Positions 43,980-53,379 of a stretch of 64,000 nucleotides of DNA are shown one piece after another. Within the stretch, counting starts at the first letter, position 1. Each line of letters begins with the position of its first letter. This stretch comes from JAHWKS01 sp964458385 (GTDB taxonomy: Bacteria > Planctomycetota > Planctomycetia > Pirellulales > Pirellulaceae). The position numbers and the translations under genes are program-made. The stretch is taken from assembly GCA_964458385.1 (NCBI GenBank), contig CAYWIS010000001.1, forward strand, positions 29,487-93,486, read 5' to 3'. The notes under the pieces are model-generated. The model searched no databases. It saw only the letters and a list, made by a program, of their open reading frames with translations, and was not told the DNA's origin.

Positions 43980-44756
43980 ATGAATCCGACCGAACAGATT
44001 GCGACGTGGCTGACGACGGCCCAGCGAGGCGTAGTTTTCACCGGGGCGGGAATGAGCACCGAAAGCGGCATCCCGGATTTCCGCTCACCCGGAGGAGTCT
44101 GGGCCACGTCAAAACCGGTATATTTTGACGAATTTCTCGCTAGTCCCGCGGCTCGTTATGAGTACTGGCGTCAGAAGGCGGTGTCGCACCGCGATTTTGC
44201 CGAAAGCCAGCCCAATCAGGGCCACCGAATCCTAGCCCAGTGGGAACGTGACGGCCTTGTACAAGCCATCATTACACAAAACATCGACGGGCTGCACCAA
44301 GAGGCGGGGAGTCGGAAGGTGCTGGAATTGCACGGCACGGCGCGCTGGGTTGCTTGTCTGGATTGTGGCGACCGGCAGGAGGCGGGGCCGCTTGTGGAAC
44401 AATTCTTACGTGAGGACGCGCCGCCGTCGTGCGGCAAATGTGGCGGACTCCTTAAACACGCCACAGTTTCGTTCGGGCAGTCGCTGCCCGAGGGGGTCTT
44501 GGAGGAATCCATTCAGCGCAGCCGCCAGGCGGATATTTTCTTGGCTTTGGGATCTTCGTTGATTGTTTCCCCCGCCAACGCCTTGCCGGCGCTGGCCAAA
44601 CAGTCGGGGGCAAGGCTGGTGATCATCAATCGCGATCCTACTCCCTTGGATGCGATCGCCGATGTCGTCATTCACAGCGAAATCGGCATAACTCTCGCAT
44701 CCGTTGAAGATTGCCTCAAGCGCATGACCGGAACGGCCGATTCATCTTGCGGCTGA
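43980..44756 (+). CDS. cobB: Sir2-family NAD-dependent protein deacylase
   Basis: 258 residues. Removes acyl groups from lysines using NAD. Sirtuin motifs: GAGMSTESGIPDFRS (~22-36), TQNIDGLHQ (~98), catalytic His in ELHGTAR (~118), zinc cysteines CLDC (~127) and CGKC (~152), GSSLIVSPAN (~193) and INRDPTPLD (~217). Desuccinylase-type Y/R pair (as in CobB of E. coli) is not obvious. Starts 46 bases after mobA. Confidence 0.94.
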   Translation: MNPTEQIATWLTTAQRGVVFTGAGMSTESGIPDFRSPGGVWATSKPVYFDEFLASPAARYEYWRQKAVSHRDFAESQPNQGHRILAQWERDGLVQAIITQNIDGLHQEAGSRKVLELHGTARWVACLDCGDRQEAGPLVEQFLREDAPPSCGKCGGLLKHATVSFGQSLPEGVLEESIQRSRQADIFLALGSSLIVSPANALPALAKQSGARLVIINRDPTPLDAIADVVIHSEIGITLASVEDCLKRMTGTADSSCG

Positions 44757-44834
44757 ACGACTGTTCGTATACAGTTCGGCCGCTCGTCCCGAGAGCGGGA
44801 ATCACCGGAATTTTCCCTTGCGACAACGCCGCTC

Positions 44835-45545
44835 ATGGATGGTGGATCAGTAAAGCGGCTCGCGTTGATCGCGCTCCTGGCGAGCGTGGCGGCGATTGCG
44901 GGCTGCGCTCCGAGTAAGTCAGGCCTCTTAGCGCGGTGGAATCCGTTTTACAACGAAGATCCCTACGATCCGCGTCAATACGGCCCTACGATCGATGAGC
45001 GAGTGGAGGAAATTCGCGAGCTAGCGCGCCGGGCCCCACGCATGTCGCCCGACGAGCGCGATCAAGTTTCGCAAGATCTAGGGCGGCGGCTGCAGGCCGA
45101 AACCAGCATGGCCATCAAATTGGAGCTGGTTCGCGCGCTGGGGGCGTTTGAAACGCCCATGGCCGACACGGCGCTGCGAATGGCGCTGAGTGATCCTGAT
45201 CCCGAGATTCGCCGCACGGCGGTGAAGGCTTGGGGCCGACGGCAGTCGCCGCAAGCCATACAGATGCTTAGCCAAACGCTCTCCAGCGACACCGACCTTG
45301 ATGTACGTATGGCGGCCGCTGCGGAGTTAGGCAACTTTAAGGATCGGGCGGCTGTTGAAGCCTTGGGCGTTGCGCTCGAAGATTCCGATCCGGCGCTTCA
45401 ATTACGAGCGATCGAGTCGCTCCGTCTGGCGACCGGGCGCGATTATGGCGCCGATGTGGCCGCCTGGCGGCAGGTCGTGCAAGGGGGCGAGCCGACCAAC
45501 TTCGAGCGACCTTCCATCGTCGAACGCTGGTTCAAATGGCGGTAA
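44835..45545 (+). CDS. HEAT-repeat lipoprotein
   Basis: 236 residues. Lipoprotein signal: hydrophobic helix RLALIALLASVAAIAGC with the lipobox AIAGC at ~20-24, so it is anchored to a membrane on the periplasmic side. From ~80 on, HEAT-like helical pairs with alternating DTALRMALSDPDPEIRRTAVKAWG and AAELGNFKDRAAVEALGVAL (in parts), which bind other proteins. No enzymatic motif. It follows cobB by 78 bases. Confidence 0.82.
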   Translation: MDGGSVKRLALIALLASVAAIAGCAPSKSGLLARWNPFYNEDPYDPRQYGPTIDERVEEIRELARRAPRMSPDERDQVSQDLGRRLQAETSMAIKLELVRALGAFETPMADTALRMALSDPDPEIRRTAVKAWGRRQSPQAIQMLSQTLSSDTDLDVRMAAAAELGNFKDRAAVEALGVALEDSDPALQLRAIESLRLATGRDYGADVAAWRQVVQGGEPTNFERPSIVERWFKWR

Positions 45546-45865
45546 ATTCGGCAGAGGGATTTCGACTTTGCTGATGTCTCTGAACGCGTCGCGCCGCATG
45601 CTTCGTGGCGCGATTGAACGACCGCCATCTTGCCATTCCGCGCCTTGAGTCTTTTGTGTTTGGCCGTCCAATCAGGCGCGGTCGGCGGTTTCTGCAATTT
45701 GAACTCGCCTCGTACTTCAAGGCGGGTCTCCGGCCGATGTTCTTTCACAGAGGCGACACGCCGCATGGAGGCGCCAGAGGGAGTTTTCCCCTTTGCGCGG
45801 CGGTATCTAACTTCCCCCCCACGGCTAGCACGGAGTCGCGGGTTCACGGACGAGCCAGTGAAAGC

Positions 45866-47266
45866 ATGAGCCGGAAACGAAAATCGAAGAGGGTAATTCG
45901 CACGTTAAGAATTGGAGCGGTATGCGTCGCTTCGCTTGCGGGCGGTTCTCATGACGAGTTGTTGGCGCAGGTGGACTTGAACCCACCTGCCGCCCAAGCC
46001 GAGGAGCAGGGCCCACTGCTGTTTGCCCCTCGTGTTGCAGCAGCCCCAGAGGCCGAGGAATTTTCGTCGCGTCGCGGCGCTATGACGTATGACCAGGGAG
46101 ACGCCGAACCTCGCCCGCCCGCAGTTGACGCCGACCTGGAGGAATCCCAGGAGGTGGATAGGGGATTGCTCGTCGATGACGCGCTGGCCCCGTCGAACGT
46201 CGAAGAGAACACATCGGCTGCGGCCGAAGCTTCGGCGGCGCCCAGCGACGCCGAATCGACGCTTCAATTGACGCCCGAATTAGAGACGTTGCGGGAGCGG
46301 ATGCGGGCGTGCTTGGAGTTCTACTCCTTGCGGCCGGAATCGGCTGCCGAACGTAGCCCTTGGGGGGTGATGCACGCTCTGATCGCTTATGGCCCTGATA
46401 CACAACTTCTGGTGGGCAATCAGCGGGTGAACGCGATCGGCTGGATGCTCTGGAACGGCAATTGCCGTGGTCAGCAGCTTCTGTACGTGCGCAACAACCA
46501 ACTGGGCGCGCATGTGGGCGCACCTGGTACGCAAGGACACGCGGGGCAGTTTCTCGCTATGCTTGCCCAATGGCGCGTTCGCCCGGAAACACCCATGAAA
46601 GTCCAAGGGCGCGACTTTACGGTCGCCGACCTTATCGAATATGAGAAGCGGACATGTGAGCCCAAATCGGAGTTGACCTTCAAGTTGATCGCGCTTTCCT
46701 ATTACCTGGATAGCGACACAACTTGGACCGATCATCGCGGGCGAACCTGGAGCATCTCGCGACTCATCCAAGAAGAGTTGGCGCAACCCATTGTGGGGGC
46801 GGCGTGCGGCGGGACGCACCGTTTGACAGGACTAGCCTATGCTGTTCGGATGCGTGAGCGCGACGGAAAGCCGATTGACGGCCAGTGGGCGCGGGCGAAG
46901 GCGTTCCTTGATGATTACCACGAATACACCTTCCGCCTTCAGAATGCCAACGGCAGCTTCAGCACGAACTGGTTTGCCGGTCGTGGCGACTCAGGCGATA
47001 CCGCGCGGCGGATCGAAACCACCGGCCACATCTTTGAGTGGTTGGCGTTCTCGCTTCCCGAGGATCAGTTGTTTGATCCGCGCATGGTTCGGTCGGCGAC
47101 GTTCCTGACCGACACCATGATCCAGCAGCGCCACGGCAAGATTGAGATTGGCCCCAAAGGCCACGCGCTGCACGGGATGAACTTGTATTTACATCGGGCC
47201 TTCAAGGCGAAGGCCGAATACATCACACCCGAAGTTGCAAGCCGCCGCGCCGCAGAGAAGCGATAG
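45866..47266 (+). CDS. exported hypothetical protein, probable alpha/alpha-barrel
   Basis: 466 residues from ATG 45866. Basic N-terminus and a weak hydrophobic segment (IRTLRIGAVCVASLAGG) suggest export. An acidic, Ala/Pro-rich stretch (~40-140) leads into a helical domain with SPWGVMHALIAYG, CGGTHRLTGLAYAV, NGSFSTNWFAGRGD and TTGHIFEWLAFSLPEDQL, a pattern of repeated inner-outer helices seen in terpene-cyclase-like toroids and prenyltransferase-type barrels, though I see no DxDD motif. Enzymatic role unknown. Upstream frame to 45605 has poor coding character. Confidence 0.7.
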   Translation: MSRKRKSKRVIRTLRIGAVCVASLAGGSHDELLAQVDLNPPAAQAEEQGPLLFAPRVAAAPEAEEFSSRRGAMTYDQGDAEPRPPAVDADLEESQEVDRGLLVDDALAPSNVEENTSAAAEASAAPSDAESTLQLTPELETLRERMRACLEFYSLRPESAAERSPWGVMHALIAYGPDTQLLVGNQRVNAIGWMLWNGNCRGQQLLYVRNNQLGAHVGAPGTQGHAGQFLAMLAQWRVRPETPMKVQGRDFTVADLIEYEKRTCEPKSELTFKLIALSYYLDSDTTWTDHRGRTWSISRLIQEELAQPIVGAACGGTHRLTGLAYAVRMRERDGKPIDGQWARAKAFLDDYHEYTFRLQNANGSFSTNWFAGRGDSGDTARRIETTGHIFEWLAFSLPEDQLFDPRMVRSATFLTDTMIQQRHGKIEIGPKGHALHGMNLYLHRAFKAKAEYITPEVASRRAAEKR

Positions 47267-47278
47267 GCGAATCGCCGG

Positions 47279-47307
47279 CCCCGCGGGCGTTGCGTCAGCC
47301 CGCGGGG
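47279..47307. terminator. strong hairpin behind the alpha/alpha-barrel gene
   Basis: CCCCGCGGGC (47279-47288) and GCCCGCGGGG (47298-47307), a 10-bp perfect stem with a 9-base loop. No T run follows on either strand. Confidence 0.55.
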
Positions 47308-47438
47308 TGGAGAGGGACGAGACCTTGGTTAAACCGATCAGACAGCGCCCACTGCCTGATTCGTAAACGGCGTCGCGCCCTTGATACACTCCGCCCTTGG
47401 TGCTGCGAGGCGGTTTGGGGCAGCGATTTCGATACGAT

Positions 47439-48281
47439 CTAGCCGATTTTCGCTTTCAGCTCATTCAGCAGTGTGATGGCGTGGCTGATCTCGGCTTTTT
47501 GACGCTCGGGCTCTTGAGGAATCTCTCGCTCGATCGTAAGCGGGCCTTCGTACCCAATTTCTTTCAGGGTCCGGAGATAGTTCTCCATTCCCACGTCACC
47601 CTCGCCAAGCGGCACCTCTTGTCCCCATTCCTTGCCGGGGTTCGCGGCCCATTTGCCGTCTTTGCAGTGGACGCTGCGAACGTAGCGACCCACCTTTTTG
47701 AGCGCTTCGATTGGCTCGCCCGTGCCGTAGAGGATCATATTAGCCGGATCGAAGTTAATGAACAGGTTATCGCGGTCGACGTCTTGGATGAACTGCAGCA
47801 AGGCGTCGGCCGTTTCTTGGCCGGTTTCAAGATGCAGGGCTTGGCCGTTCTTTTTGCAGTGGTCGCAAATCTCGCGGGCTACGTCGACGACGTCGCGATA
47901 CAGCTTGGAATTGGTATCATGAGGCACGAAGCCAATGTGCAGGCCCACCGCGCTGCAACCGAGCAACTTCGCGAAATCGGCAATCTCTTTTAATTCTTGG
48001 GTGCGGGCGGCCCGTGTTTCCGGCGGCACCAAGCCCACGGTGCGCGCGACAGTGGGAATATCGGCGTAGCTTTCCCCTTCGAAACCGCCAAACACACACG
48101 TCAACTCGATACCGTACTCTTTGAGCCGGGCCAGAAAGCGGTCGGCGTTTTCCTGGGTGCGAGTTTCTTTGGCCGGCGCGTGGAGTTGTATGGTGGGAAC
48201 GCCCAGTTCATGGGCCACCTCCAGCTTAACGCCTAATCCCGCATCAACACTGGTGAACACGCCAATGGGCCACTTTTCCAC
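47439..48281 (-). CDS. sugar phosphate isomerase/epimerase (TIM barrel)
   Basis: 280 residues from GTG 48281, which follows AGGAG (TTAGGAGCAAAATT) at suitable spacing; upstream residues are not coding-like. Xylose isomerase-like/AP endonuclease 2-type barrel: TSVDAGLGVKLEVAHELGVPTIQLH (in part), ELTCVFGGFEGESY (~58), LLGCSAVGLHIGFVPHD (~105), LHLETGQETADALLQFI (~150, metal Glu), NLFINFDPANMILYG (~172, metal Asp), VRSVHCKDG (~200, His) and EREIPQEP (~253). These residues build a divalent metal site. Likely cytosolic isomerase or epimerase of a sugar; substrate unknown. Confidence 0.88.
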   Translation of the reverse strand: MEKWPIGVFTSVDAGLGVKLEVAHELGVPTIQLHAPAKETRTQENADRFLARLKEYGIELTCVFGGFEGESYADIPTVARTVGLVPPETRAARTQELKEIADFAKLLGCSAVGLHIGFVPHDTNSKLYRDVVDVAREICDHCKKNGQALHLETGQETADALLQFIQDVDRDNLFINFDPANMILYGTGEPIEALKKVGRYVRSVHCKDGKWAANPGKEWGQEVPLGEGDVGMENYLRTLKEIGYEGPLTIEREIPQEPERQKAEISHAITLLNELKAKIG

Positions 48282-48494
48282 AATTTTGCTCCTAAGCGAG
48301 AAGGAAAGTTTGCGCGTGAATGTAAAACGCCCGAAGCACGCTGGCAAGAGGCAAGCGTCGGTTGCCGGCGTGTTTACCTTTCGCCCCAACCGCCGCGTTT
48401 ATTTCGCAAGAGACATCATCGGGTATTACCATGAGCGTCATGCCAAAAGCCGGAAGTTTCAGTTTATCGCGCGGTTCCGATCCTGACGGTCGTC

Positions 48495-49112
48495 TTGATC
48501 TGGAAAGTCACGCTAAGCGTCGTGATCGAGTACCGCCACTATGCGCCTCCCAATTTTCAGAACGATTTTCTACGTGGGCGTGAGGCGTACTTTTGGAGCG
48601 GTTATTACTGGGCCTTTTATCTGCATTTGCTCGCGGGGCCTCCGACGCTGATTCTCGGGCCGCTTCTGATTAGCGAACGCTTCCGCCAATTCGCGCCGGC
48701 CTGGCATCGACGTTTAGGACGAGTGCAAGCGACGTTTATCTTATTGCTGCTGACGCCATCGGGACTTTGCATGGCGTTCTACGCGATGACGGGCGCCGTG
48801 GCTGCCGTGGGACTTGGCACGTTGGCGATCGCCACTGCGGCATGCGTCGGATTAGGATGGCGCGCCGCCATGCAGCGGCGGTTCGCCGAGCATCGACTTT
48901 GGATGTGGCGCACGTTTCTCTTGTTGTGTTCGGCTGTACTCCTCCGGTTAATCGGAGGGTTCGCCACCGTGTTGCGTCTGGACGCCGAATGGTTTTACCC
49001 GTTTTCCACATGGGCCAGTCGGCTGGGGCCGCTTTTGGTTTATGAAGTGTGGCGTCTTCTCGGCCGGCAGGAGCACGCCTTCCCCGAACCGCAGCCGGCC
49101 ACGGTACGATAA
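48495..49112 (+). CDS. DUF2306-type polytopic membrane protein
   Basis: At least 205 residues with five or six membrane helices: YYWAFYLHLLAGPPTLILGPLL, VQATFILLLLTPSGLCMAFY, GLGTLAIATAACVGLGW, LWMWRTFLLLCSAVLLRL, STWASRLGPLLVYEVW. Residues HLLAGP, RRLGRVQ and the later HRLWMWRTF are typical of the DUF2306 (heme-binding-like) membrane family. The N-terminal helix (AVPILTVVLIWKVTLSVV) begins in front of the only usable start (TTG 48495) and reaches back to 48471; ATG 48431 is in another frame, so the start is uncertain or a frameshift is present. Confidence 0.72.
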   Translation: MIWKVTLSVVIEYRHYAPPNFQNDFLRGREAYFWSGYYWAFYLHLLAGPPTLILGPLLISERFRQFAPAWHRRLGRVQATFILLLLTPSGLCMAFYAMTGAVAAVGLGTLAIATAACVGLGWRAAMQRRFAEHRLWMWRTFLLLCSAVLLRLIGGFATVLRLDAEWFYPFSTWASRLGPLLVYEVWRLLGRQEHAFPEPQPATVR

Positions 49113-49177
49113 CGCCATTGCTGCGGACCTGCTTTTGAACGGACGCCGTTCAACCGGCCCATCCCTGGAGGAAGGCG

Positions 49178-49942
49178 TCAATCGTACTCGCGAGCCGCGT
49201 CATCGTTATTGCCGTCGATCGAAATCATCGCGCGGAGGGGCGAGGCAGGGACATCTAACCGTAGGAAGCGGATGCTGCCGTCCACGAAAGCAACAGGAAA
49301 CCCATTTTGATGTTGATAATGCGCATCGGGCAGCTCTTGGAGAAGCTCGCCGATGTCTTGAGGCGCCATCCAAGGGATATGCCGCTTCGCTACTGCATCG
49401 ACGATGACCAGCGTAAGGTCACGAGTCATGAATGCTCGAAAGTTTCCTTGGCTCGGTTAAGGGAAAACAGCTATTGGGCGCCACAACAGCCAGATGCGTG
49501 GTGTGATTTTCTGGAATGGATGCTTAGGGGCAGAAATAGATGGGCAGCGCCCTTGCGTAGGCGTTACGGTTCACCGGATCGTCGCTGGAATGGGCGAGAT
49601 CAATCTGGTCGTAAAACGCTTGCTGTTCTAAGTAGGGCAGAAGGAATGTTCGCCAACTATGAAGCGTTGCCCCTTGCCGTTGACCGTGTATGCCGGCGGC
49701 AGGCCGTGATAGTCCGACTCATAGTTCAACAAGGCGAGCGTGATCTGCTTAAGGTTGCCGATACAATGGACTCGCCGCGCTCGCTCTCGCGTGGTGCGGA
49801 CCGCAGGGAGCAACATTGCGGTCAGTATCCCGATCGCCGCAATAACCGTGAGCGCTTCGACCGGCCGTAGTCCCGACCGGCGCGGTAGTTCGGCAAGCGG
49901 TTGGCCGACGGTTTCGGAGCTCTCATAAGGATTCGTGCTCAT
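49178..49942 (-). pseudogene. decayed DUF1559 pseudopilin-like gene
   Basis: Three pieces on the minus strand. Part 1 (49942 to ~49630): GLRPVEALTVIAAIGILTAMLLPAV followed by RARRVHCIGNLKQITLALLNYESDYHGLPPAY (in pieces), the prepilin-like N-terminus of DUF1559 proteins. At a G4 run the frame shifts, and part 2 continues LHSWRTFLLPYLEQQAFYD to CP, where TAA at 49524-49526 stops it; part 3 in another frame (from 49429) reads IPWMAPQDIGELL and GFPVAFVDGSIRFL, the family C-terminus. Two frameshifts and a stop show it is broken. Confidence 0.8.
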
Positions 49943-50161
49943 GGCGGCGCTCCTGATCCCAGAATCGGGGCAAGTCGCAAGGGTTCAGTCTATCTTGCAA
50001 TCTGCGGACGCCGCAAATTTTTTCCCTTTTGACAGGCGACAGAAATCCAGGCGGTCGGAGAAACGACGATCCTCGCCATCGAGCACGGTCAAACCAGACC
50101 TACGCAAACGCACCGCGGAGCTGGACCATGCTGCGCGGAAGCATGGATCCGCGCCGTGGTT

Positions 50162-51976
50162 TTACTTTTTATCGTCGCCGGTTTGCAGCACGGCCATAAA
50201 CGCTTTCTGCGGGATATCGACCGAGCCGATCGACTTCATTCGCTTCTTGCCTTCGCGCTGTTTGGCCCACAGTTTGCGCTTGCGGGTGATATCGCCGCCG
50301 TAGCATTTGGCGGTCACGTTCTTTCGCAATGCTTTGACGGTTTCGCGGGCGATTACGCGCGAACCGATCGCCGCCTGCACGGCGATTTCGAACATATGGC
50401 GGTCAATCTCTTCGGCCAACTTCTTGACCACGGCCCGGCCGCGGCGCTCGGCGTCGCCGCGATTACAGATGATCGACAGCGCATCAACCTTCTTGCCGTT
50501 CACCAGGATATCCAACCGCACCAGGTCGGCCGGCTCATAGCCGACCAGTTCATAGTTCATGGTGCCGTATCCGCGGGTGGCGCTCTTGAGTTTGTCGTGC
50601 AGATCGTAGATGACCTCGGCCAACGGCAGGTCGTAGGTGAGCAGGATGCGCGAGGCCGAAAGATGCTCGATGCTCTTTTGGACCCCTCGCCGCTCGTGGC
50701 ACAAAGTCATCACGGCGCCAACGTACTCTTCGGGAAGCACAAAATTCACGCGCACAATGGGCTGGCGGAACTCGGCAATCGTACCGGCGTCGGGCACTTC
50801 CTGAGGACGGTGAATTTCCAGTACTTCGCCTGTCTTGGTGACGATCTGATAAGTGACGTTGGGGGCTGTTTGCACCAAGTCAATATCGGCTTCGCTTTCC
50901 AGCCGTTGCTGGATAATCTCCATGTGCAGCAGCCCCAGGAAGCCGCACCGGAAGCCAAAGCCTAACGCCTCACTTGTTTCGGGCGTGAACTCGAAGCTGG
51001 GATCATTGAGCGACAGCTTTTCAAGCGCATCGCGCAGTTCCGTGAAGTCCTGCCCATCCGATGGATAGAGGCCGCAATAGACCATCCGTTGCGGAGGCTG
51101 ATAACCCGGAAGCGCCGGCGCCGCATCGCCTTGAGCCACGGTGACCGTATCGCCAATGTGGACGTCGGCGATCGACTTGATGTTGCAAATCAAGTAGCCA
51201 ACCTGTCCGGCCTGCAATTGGTCGCAGGGCCGAGGCCGCGGCGCAAACTGACCTAACTCGAGCACTTCATATGTGGAGCCGCTGCGGAGAAACTTGATCC
51301 GGTCTCCCTTGCGGACCGTGCCGTTCATCAACCGGATGTAGGTGATCGCACCGCGATACTTGTCGTAATGCGAGTCGAACACCATCGCTTGGAGCGGCGC
51401 ATCGGGGTCACCTTTGGGGGGTGGTATCCGGTCGACAATGGCATCGAGCAGTTCCTGCACCCCGATCCCGGTTTTGGCGCTCACGCGCACCACCTCGGCC
51501 GGGTCGACGCCTAGCGACTGCTGCATCTCTTCGGCCACTTCGTCGGGGCGGGCTTGTTGCAAGTCGATCTTGTTAATGACCGGAATGATCGTCAGATCAT
51601 GCTCAATGGCGGCGTAGCCGTTGGCGACGGTTTGAGCCTCAACCCCCTGGAATGCATCGGCCAGCAATAAGGCGCCTTCACAGCATGCGAGCGACCGAGA
51701 GACCTCGTAGTGGAAATCGACGTGCCCCGGCGTATCGATCAAGTTCAATTCGTAGGTTTCGCCGCCGCGCTGATACCGCATAGCGACCGCGCGAGCCTTG
51801 ATCGTAATCCCACGGGCCCGCTCCAACTCCATGTCGTCTAACACTTGTTCTTTCATCTCGCGGCGGCTCATGGTGCCGGTTTGCTCCAAGAGCCGGTCCG
51901 CAAGTGTACTCTTGCCGTGGTCGATGTGCGCCACGATGCAGAAGTTGCGAATATGTTGGCAATCAATCGGCGGCAT
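50162..51976 (-). CDS. lepA: elongation factor 4
   Basis: 604 residues, standard size. A translational GTPase that back-translocates stalled ribosomes or assists 30S biogenesis. G1 AHIDHGKST, switch I RARGITIKA, G3 DTPGHVDFHYE, G4 NKIDL, G5 SAKTG; then domains II-V and the LepA-specific C-terminal domain (GSRVIARETVKALRKNVTAKCYGGDITRKRKLWAKQREGKKRMK in pieces). Start ATG 51976; 51977-52151 upstream holds no gene. Confidence 0.97.
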   Translation of the reverse strand: MPPIDCQHIRNFCIVAHIDHGKSTLADRLLEQTGTMSRREMKEQVLDDMELERARGITIKARAVAMRYQRGGETYELNLIDTPGHVDFHYEVSRSLACCEGALLLADAFQGVEAQTVANGYAAIEHDLTIIPVINKIDLQQARPDEVAEEMQQSLGVDPAEVVRVSAKTGIGVQELLDAIVDRIPPPKGDPDAPLQAMVFDSHYDKYRGAITYIRLMNGTVRKGDRIKFLRSGSTYEVLELGQFAPRPRPCDQLQAGQVGYLICNIKSIADVHIGDTVTVAQGDAAPALPGYQPPQRMVYCGLYPSDGQDFTELRDALEKLSLNDPSFEFTPETSEALGFGFRCGFLGLLHMEIIQQRLESEADIDLVQTAPNVTYQIVTKTGEVLEIHRPQEVPDAGTIAEFRQPIVRVNFVLPEEYVGAVMTLCHERRGVQKSIEHLSASRILLTYDLPLAEVIYDLHDKLKSATRGYGTMNYELVGYEPADLVRLDILVNGKKVDALSIICNRGDAERRGRAVVKKLAEEIDRHMFEIAVQAAIGSRVIARETVKALRKNVTAKCYGGDITRKRKLWAKQREGKKRMKSIGSVDIPQKAFMAVLQTGDDKK

Positions 51977-52151
51977 AGGTGGTTATCTGATGCAATTCAA
52001 GCGCCACATTCAAAGAAGGGAGCCCATGCAATTCGGCGGGATCGGGGTTGCATGGAGAGGCGCGCCCTTGCCAGGCGCCAGGGGAAGTCCTGCAGCCCAG
52101 CCGTTGACGGGAGAGCATAGGTAGGAGTCTCACAACCGCTGCGTAGGCCAG

Positions 52152-53189
52152 CTACCCCTGATTCTTATGATACGCCAGACGGGCGATCCCGGCTGCGCCG
52201 ATATAGCCGGCATGTCCTACCAGTGAAGCAAAATCCACCACCGTGTTCTGGGCGGGGATTGGAAACGCCAGGCGGTGAACTTCTTCCCGAACACGTTCAA
52301 TGAAGCGGCGCCCCAGCGGGCTTGCATTTCCGCCGAAGTTCATGGCGCCGCCGATAATGACCGCCCCGGGATCAATGGTGTGCATTAGGCTCACCGCGCC
52401 AATGCCCACATACATGGCGGTTTCCATAATCAATTCCAGCGAAAGTGCATCGCCTTTCTCGGCCTCTTGGGCCAACATCAGGCCCGAAAGCTCTTCTCCC
52501 TCGGCAATTCGTTCGGTGAGTGAACTGGTCCGTCCTGCGGCCAACGCTTCTTTGGTGCGTTTGACCAAGGCCGTGGCGCTGGCGTATGCCTCGAGATGTC
52601 CACGTCGACCACAGGCGCACACGCGGGCATCGGGGGTGAAGTCAATGATAATATGCCCGCATTCCGATCCGTGACTATGTTCACCATCAATCGAAACGTC
52701 GTCGACGATGATGCCGCCCCCCACTCCGGTGCCCAGGGTGAGCATCACCATGCTGCGGTGGTCACGACCGCTGCCGACCCAATATTCGCCATAGGCGGCT
52801 GCATTGGCGTCATTGGCGTAGGCGACCATCTTGCCGCTGGCTTGGGCGAGCGCGTCGCGCACGGGAAAGTTTCGCCAATGCGGGAGATTCGGGGGTTCGA
52901 GAATCATTCCCCGCGGAATGTCCATCGTTCCAGGAGTTCCCAGACCAATGGCCGCGATGTCGTGCATCGACAAACTGAGTTTTTCCAGCTGGGAATGAAT
53001 GGTCCGAGTGATGCGCTCGATGGCGTCTTCCGGCCCTCGTTCCTCGAGAGTCGCCAACTTGGTTCGCGCCAGGGTGTTTCCCCGGTCGTCCACCACGCCG
53101 ATCTTCATGCCCGTCCCCCCCACATCAACCCCCACAAAAAATGGGCGTTGCGCATCCTGCACAGGAATGGGGTCGAGAGCGGCAGTCAT
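52152..53189 (-). CDS. ROK-family glucokinase
   Basis: 345 residues from ATG 53189 (upstream frame to 53309 is not coding-like). Phosphorylates glucose with ATP. ATP-binding FVGVDVGGTGMKIGVVD, catalytic Asp in NDANAAAYGEYW (~132), GTGVGGGIIVDD (~158), and zinc site GHIIIDFTPDARVCACGRRGHLEAYAS (in part ~178-205); the third Cys of the usual CxCGxxGC is His here. Cytosolic. A sugar-kinase other than glucose kinase is possible. Confidence 0.9.
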   Translation of the reverse strand: MTAALDPIPVQDAQRPFFVGVDVGGTGMKIGVVDDRGNTLARTKLATLEERGPEDAIERITRTIHSQLEKLSLSMHDIAAIGLGTPGTMDIPRGMILEPPNLPHWRNFPVRDALAQASGKMVAYANDANAAAYGEYWVGSGRDHRSMVMLTLGTGVGGGIIVDDVSIDGEHSHGSECGHIIIDFTPDARVCACGRRGHLEAYASATALVKRTKEALAAGRTSSLTERIAEGEELSGLMLAQEAEKGDALSLELIMETAMYVGIGAVSLMHTIDPGAVIIGGAMNFGGNASPLGRRFIERVREEVHRLAFPIPAQNTVVDFASLVGHAGYIGAAGIARLAYHKNQG

Positions 53190-53379
53190 AGTTTGAGCGA
53201 CGGTCGAAAATGTTAAAGGGACAGTGTGAAGAAGTATAAGGTGGGGCGTCCAAGGCGACAATCGGATGCGGCGCCCTCCAAAAGGCTGTGCTAAAACGCA
53301 CGCGGGCACGCGCTTTTGCGCGCATCAGGCGGTTTCGTTTCTACACCTCCCGCCCCGTTACGGTTCTCGGGCATTTCGG

